Shown piece after piece: positions 13,017-13,345 of a DNA stretch of 13,345 nucleotides. The position numbers and the translations under genes are program-made. Position 1 is the stretch's first letter. Each line of letters opens with the position of its first letter. The stretch is taken from positions 1 to 13,345 of the forward strand of contig JAUJMB010000033.1 of the NCBI GenBank assembly GCA_030447045.1, read 5' to 3'. This stretch comes from Rubrobacteraceae bacterium (lineage in GTDB: Bacteria > Actinomycetota > Rubrobacteria > Rubrobacterales > Rubrobacteraceae). Below the pieces are notes generated by a model. It did no database searches. It was not told the origin of the DNA and saw nothing but the letters and a program-made list of their open reading frames with translations.

Positions 13017-13061
13017 TGGGCGATGCTGGTTTCGAACCAGCGACCTCTGCCGTGTGAAAGC
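13017..13061 (-). other. tRNA-Val(CAC) 3' fragment, attachment-site-like
   Basis: On the - strand the sequence matches tRNA positions about 29-73: anticodon loop TTCACAC (anticodon CAC at 13056-13054), the 3' anticodon stem GGCAG, T-arm GCTGG/CCAGC with loop TTCGAAA, acceptor strand ATCGCCC and discriminator A. The 5' acceptor strand (GGGCGAT), D-arm and 5' anticodon stem are absent upstream; similarity ends at 13061. A fragment starting at the anticodon loop is the usual footprint of tyrosine-recombinase integration into a tRNA gene. Confidence 0.78.
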
Positions 13062-13345
13062 GAAGCTTGCTCGTTCGCTATAGTCCGCTGCTATCCGGTT
13101 TCAGCATTCCCAAGCCGAATGGTTCGATGCCTTCGCCGTGGCCGTTCGCTCCGGTTGTCGTCAAACTGTCGTCAGACAATCGCTTGCCCAAGACTCCTGC
13201 GCAATTTACGATACCGCATACAGCAGTACGGGGGCAGGGACAGAGCAGAGGTTCAGCGTGGCTTTCGCTGTACGCATAACTGGTTACTCCAGATCGGCCC
13301 CGAAGTTCAAAGGGTCTTCGAGGTTTAGCTGCGAGAAAGGGAGTG
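13062..13345. other. Window edge beyond the tRNA fragment, no gene assigned
   Basis: This stretch is visibly less GC-rich. Plus-strand open frames here begin with a translated tRNA fragment or lack ribosome binding sites and are not believed. A minus-strand frame open from about 13300 to a TAG at 13080 ends GIEPFGLGMLKPDSSGL; I do not recognise it. If the tRNA fragment is an attachment site, this is the expected end of the mobile element. Confidence 0.3.

Noticed and set aside
13023..13328. Plus-strand ORF starting MLVSNQRPLPCE
   Set aside because: Its start is translated antisense tRNA sequence, a familiar source of false ORFs at attachment sites.
1..13345. CRISPR array, insertion sequence or rRNA
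   Set aside because: No regularly spaced repeats, transposase motifs or rRNA sequence were seen on either strand.

Overview
The window is a high-GC bacterial chromosome segment with many GTG and TTG starts and strong GGAGG-type ribosome binding sites. Gene content and protein style suggest an actinobacterium of the Rubrobacter type. That is an inference from the sequence; no search was run.

Layout. 1-332: 3' end of a GNAT acetyltransferase whose last 27 codons lie in a shifted frame. 360-1448 (-): Nif3-like dinuclear metal protein. 1568-5039 (+): a membrane protein joining an ethylene-receptor-like sensor domain to PAS, GGDEF and EAL domains, then two multi-pass membrane proteins (one of unknown family, one PAP2-like). 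5052-5177: two inverted arrays of 7-bp repeats. 5183-5544 (-): small hypothetical protein and tRNA-Ala(CGC). 5773-6101 (+): two overlapping microprotein genes. 6121-7110 (-): cold-shock protein with a terminator-like hairpin in its leader, and a 71-aa helical protein. 7281-8158 (+): sigma-70 family factor behind a near-consensus promoter. 8211-10284 (-): YugP-type Zn protease, CaCA-type cation exchanger and a frameshifted, truncated universal stress protein remnant, probably one transcription unit. 10358-12462 (-): two paralogous Hsp20 chaperones with a membrane microprotein between them. 12500-12781 (+): C-terminal piece of an AAC(6')-like GNAT. 13017-13061 (-): the 3' part of a tRNA-Val(CAC) gene, resembling an attachment site.

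The right two thirds reads as a stress-response neighbourhood: cold-shock protein, alternative sigma factor, membrane protease, cation exchanger, Usp remnant and two small heat-shock proteins. Decayed or truncated genes and a tRNA fragment suggest an accessory region next to an integration site.

The most notable non-coding signal is a matched pair of regulatory modules upstream of the two hsp20 genes. Each has an identical 10-bp box (TCGCTCGCTA), then exactly 18 bp, then a palindrome GGTGRGGCCYCACC whose variable positions change symmetrically. The palindrome falls at the predicted transcription start, 52-53 bp before the start codon in both cases.
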